Part shown: in pieces, positions 6,057-8,289 of the stretch
Position numbering within the stretch: the stretch's first letter is position 1
Layout of the letters: every line of letters begins with the position of its first letter
DNA from: Hyphomicrobiales bacterium
Lineage (GTDB): Bacteria > Pseudomonadota > Alphaproteobacteria > Rhizobiales > GCA-2746425
NCBI GenBank assembly: GCA_002746425.1
Contig: NVXB01000035.1
Coordinates: 28,070-36,358, forward strand
Length of the DNA stretch: 8,289 nucleotides
Direction: 5' to 3'
The notes under the pieces: generated by a model
Seen by the model: the letters and a program-made list of their open reading frames with translations, nothing else
Databases searched by the model: none
Told to the model about the DNA's origin: nothing
Translations under genes and position numbers: made by a program

Positions 6057-7256
6057 TCACCCCTGCTTTTGTTTGTTGTAAACATCGAAAATCACGGCCG
6101 AAAGCAATACCAGCCCTTTGATAACCTGTTGATAATCAATGCCGATGCCCATAATCGACATACCATTGTTCATCACACCCATTATGAATGCGCCGACCAC
6201 AGCGCCAACGATCTTGCCAACCCCGCCGGACATTGACGCGCCGCCGATAAACACCGCCGCAATCACATCCAACTCAACCGCAAAACCGGCTTTTGGCGTC
6301 GCGGTGTTGAGCCGTGCCGCAAAGATCAGCCCGGCCAGCGCCGCCAGCATGCCCATATTAGCAAAGGCGAGAAACGTCAGGCGTTCGGTTTTAATACCCG
6401 AAAGCTTGGCCGCTTTCTGATTGCCGCCCAGCGCATAAATACGCCGACCCAACGTCGTGTTTTCGGTGAGAAATGCATAAACAACAGTTAGGATTGTCAT
6501 GGTCATCAACACGTTTGGCAAGCCGCGAAATGTCGCAAGCTTATAGACAACAAACAGCAGCGCACCGGACACCACAATATTGCGCGCAATGAAGAACGAT
6601 GTTGGTTCATCCTCAATGCCGTAAGCCTTGTTACGCGCTCTGGCACGCAGCCCAACCCAGATGATGGCAAGCACCGCAATAAACCCAAGCAGCAAGGCTG
6701 TCACATTGGGTTTGTCGACGCCAAAGATATCGGGCACGAAGCCCGTTGAAAGCAATTGAAATGATTTTGGAAACGGCCCAACAGAGCGCCCCTCAAGCAG
6801 CCACAGCGACAGCCCGCGAAACACCAGCATGCCCGCAAGGGTCACGATAAAACTGGGGATTTTCCAATAGGCAACCCAATAGCCCTGCGCCGCGCCAATA
6901 ATGGCGCCCATAACAAGACACACGAAAATGGTGAGCGAGACAGGCATGCCCCAATTCACAATCATCACCGCGGCAAACGCCCCGACAAAGCCCATCACCG
7001 AGCCAACAGACAAATCGATATGCCCGGCAACAATGACCACCAGCATGCCAAGCGCCATCACAATGATGTAGCTGTTTTGCAAGAATAAATTGGTGATATT
7101 AATCGCACGCAACAACGTGCCATCGGTCATGATCTGGAAAAATGCCATGATGGCAATCAAGGCAAACAACAGCGCGTATTCCCGCATATGCTTGGCTAGA
7201 TAATTCCCGACACTTGCGGATTTTACGTTTGATTCTTCAGCAGATGCCACGTCCAT
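6057..7256 (-). CDS. gguB: Sugar ABC transporter permease (GguB/MmsB/XylH type)
   Basis: This 399-residue inner-membrane permease of the CUT2/BPD_transp_2 family forms the channel for monosaccharide import together with the adjacent ATPase. A cytoplasmic N-terminus of about 28 residues precedes the first helix. About ten helices follow, including the family block IVVAGHIDLSVGSVMGFVGAFAAV and the C-terminal block GGASMSGGVGKIVGAVVGAFIMGVMNNGMSIMGIGIDYQQVIKG. The polar insert RARARNKAYGIEDEPTSF in the middle and the length near 400 residues mark the XylH/GguB branch rather than the shorter (about 320-residue) RbsC type. GGGAG (7270-7266) lies 9 nt before the ATG and overlaps the ATPase stop codon, which suggests coupling. 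Its stop lies 4 nt before the gguC start. Substrate is inferred from neighbours: L-arabinose, galactose or several sugars. Confidence 0.93.
   Translation of the reverse strand: MDVASAEESNVKSASVGNYLAKHMREYALLFALIAIMAFFQIMTDGTLLRAINITNLFLQNSYIIVMALGMLVVIVAGHIDLSVGSVMGFVGAFAAVMIVNWGMPVSLTIFVCLVMGAIIGAAQGYWVAYWKIPSFIVTLAGMLVFRGLSLWLLEGRSVGPFPKSFQLLSTGFVPDIFGVDKPNVTALLLGFIAVLAIIWVGLRARARNKAYGIEDEPTSFFIARNIVVSGALLFVVYKLATFRGLPNVLMTMTILTVVYAFLTENTTLGRRIYALGGNQKAAKLSGIKTERLTFLAFANMGMLAALAGLIFAARLNTATPKAGFAVELDVIAAVFIGGASMSGGVGKIVGAVVGAFIMGVMNNGMSIMGIGIDYQQVIKGLVLLSAVIFDVYNKQKQG
6060..6064 (-). promoter_or_regulatory. Ribosome binding site deciding the gguC start
   Basis: AGGGG on the minus strand lies within the last codons of the permease gene and 7 nt before the ATG at 6052. 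It supports translational coupling of the permease and gguC, and excludes the upstream ATG at 6085 as the likely start. Confidence 0.65.
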
Positions 7257-7269
7257 CCCCGTCTTCTCC

Positions 7270-8289
7270 CTATTCCGTCACGATGAGCGACATGATGCGC
7301 TCCTGGCTGGCTTCTGCGGCAGTTAATTCGCCGACAAAAGCCCCCTCATTCATGACATAAATTCTGTCGCACATGCCCAGCAGTTCGGGCATTTCTGAGC
7401 TGATCATGACGACGCCTTTGTTTTGCGCGCTAAGCTCATTGATGATGCCGTAAATCTCGAATTTCGCGCCCACATCAATGCCGCGCGTTGGTTCATCAAG
7501 GATCAACACCTGAGGTTCCGCGAACAACCATTTGGACAGCACAACTTTTTGCTGATTGCCGCCCGACAAATTGACCACTTTTTGAAACACACTTGGCGTG
7601 CGAATGTTCATGGCTTTGCGGTAATGCTCGGAAACTTTTGTCTCTTCGGCTTTATTGATCACACCCGAACCCGACACAGCGCCCAAATTGGCCAGCGTGA
7701 TATTGCGCTGAATCTCGTCATCCAGAATGAGGCCAAGCTCTTTGCGATCCTCAGTGACATAGGCAAGGCCATGCTTGATGGCCGCCCCCACTGTGGAGGT
7801 ATCAACCACCTCGCCGTGCAGCAGCACCTCGCCTGAGATATTGCGCCCATAGCTGCGGCCAAAAATGCTCATGGCCAGCTCGGTACGGCCAGATCCCATC
7901 AAGCCCGCAATGCCGACAACCTCGCCAGCGCGCACATGAAAATTGATCGATTTGATAACTTGGCGATCACGATGTTCGGGGTGCCAGACATTCCAGTTCC
8001 GCACTTCCATCAGCATATCGCCGGCCTGGCGTTTACGTTCTGGATAGCGGTGCTCCATATCGCGGCCCACCATATCGCGCACGATATGGTCTTCGGTGAT
8101 GTCCTGCGTTTTGGCATCCAGCGTCGACACAGTAGCGCCATCGCGAATAACCGTTACGGTATCTGCCACGCGGCGCACTTCGTTTAGTTTATGGCTGATC
8201 AGGATAGAGGTAACGCCCTGCCCTTTCAGCTCCAGCAATAAGTCCAGCAGCGCCTGGCTGTCGCTTTCCGACAGGGCGGCTGTTGGCTC
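7270..8289 (-). CDS. gguA: Sugar ABC transporter ATP-binding protein (GguA/XylG type), N-terminus cut off by the right edge
   Basis: 339 residues of a tandem ATPase of the CUT2 sugar importers are visible; a full protein is about 510, so about 170 residues are missing. The fragment opens inside Walker B of the first domain (EPTAALSE) with its H-loop in ILISHKLNEV (His33). The second domain has a degenerate Walker A, GLMGSGRTE (129-137), in which Arg replaces the usual Lys. It is followed by signature LSGGNQQK (241-248), Walker B LILDEPTRGIDVGAK (262-276) and an EMPELLGMCDRIYVM end. The degenerate second Walker A is normal for these proteins. The TTG codon at 8238 is not a start: the frame runs on unbroken to the edge as part of conserved sequence. 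The permease begins 13 nt after its stop. A periplasmic binding protein (ChvE-like) is expected beyond the right edge. Confidence 0.95.
   Translation of the reverse strand, partial: EPTAALSESDSQALLDLLLELKGQGVTSILISHKLNEVRRVADTVTVIRDGATVSTLDAKTQDITEDHIVRDMVGRDMEHRYPERKRQAGDMLMEVRNWNVWHPEHRDRQVIKSINFHVRAGEVVGIAGLMGSGRTELAMSIFGRSYGRNISGEVLLHGEVVDTSTVGAAIKHGLAYVTEDRKELGLILDDEIQRNITLANLGAVSGSGVINKAEETKVSEHYRKAMNIRTPSVFQKVVNLSGGNQQKVVLSKWLFAEPQVLILDEPTRGIDVGAKFEIYGIINELSAQNKGVVMISSEMPELLGMCDRIYVMNEGAFVGELTAAEASQERIMSLIVTE

Noticed and set aside
6053..6085. Longer start for the GguC-family gene from an ATG at 6085
   Set aside because: It would add 11 non-family residues overlapping the end of the permease gene, while the ATG at 6052 has AGGGG 7 nt upstream and yields the usual length.
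7870..7905. Missing Walker A lysine in the second ATPase domain as a sign of a broken gene
   Set aside because: A degenerate second Walker A of the GxxGxGRTE kind is normal for tandem ATPases of this sugar importer family.
8236..8238. Start of the ABC ATPase at a TTG near 8238
   Set aside because: The frame continues to the window edge through a Walker B end (EPTAALSE), so the gene is cut by the edge and the TTG is an internal leucine codon.

Overview
The window looks like chromosomal DNA of an alphaproteobacterium, most likely of the Rhizobiales/Hyphomicrobiales. The evidence is an adjacent infA-maf pair with a rhizobial-type Maf sequence, a sugar ABC transporter followed by a GguC-family protein (the gguA-gguB-gguC order known from Agrobacterium), and oxidative, non-phosphorylating sugar catabolism genes. 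Base composition is moderate by eye. I cannot name a genus.

Layout, left to right. (1) Positions 1-858, minus strand: translation initiation factor IF-1 (infA, 640-858), then the nucleotide pyrophosphatase Maf, which runs off the left edge (1-600). (2) Positions 859-1551: intergenic DNA around one tiny two-helix membrane protein of the DUF2798 type (1062-1283, minus), then an AT-rich divergent intergenic region. (3) Positions 1552-2490, plus strand: a single AEC-family (auxin efflux carrier/malonate permease-like) transporter. (4) Positions 2505-2532: a hairpin whose T-tract lies on the minus strand, which ends the large minus-strand operon. (5) Positions 2554-8289, minus strand: a five-gene operon read right to left. 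It holds a sugar ABC ATPase (partial, right edge), the permease, a GguC/AraD1-like FAH-superfamily protein, an L-arabinose/D-galactose 1-dehydrogenase of the Gfo/Idh/MocA family, and a 2-ketoglutarate semialdehyde dehydrogenase.

The operon makes biochemical sense as uptake plus non-phosphorylating oxidation of a pentose, most likely L-arabinose, with D-galactose possible for the first enzyme. The ABC transporter imports the sugar, and the dehydrogenase oxidises it at C1 to the lactone. Lactonase and sugar-acid dehydratase steps, not encoded here, would give 2-keto-3-deoxy-arabinonate. A second dehydration would give 2-ketoglutarate semialdehyde, which the last gene oxidises to 2-oxoglutarate. 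The GguC-family gene sits exactly where a 2-keto-3-deoxy-acid dehydratase would be expected, and it belongs to a superfamily with known members of that activity. That is the most useful functional lead here. The periplasmic sugar-binding protein and the regulator are also absent and presumably lie beyond the right edge.

I found no CRISPR array, phage gene, insertion sequence, toxin-antitoxin pair or RNA gene. Apart from the GguC question this is an ordinary metabolic region, and I do not see a new defence or mobile system in it.
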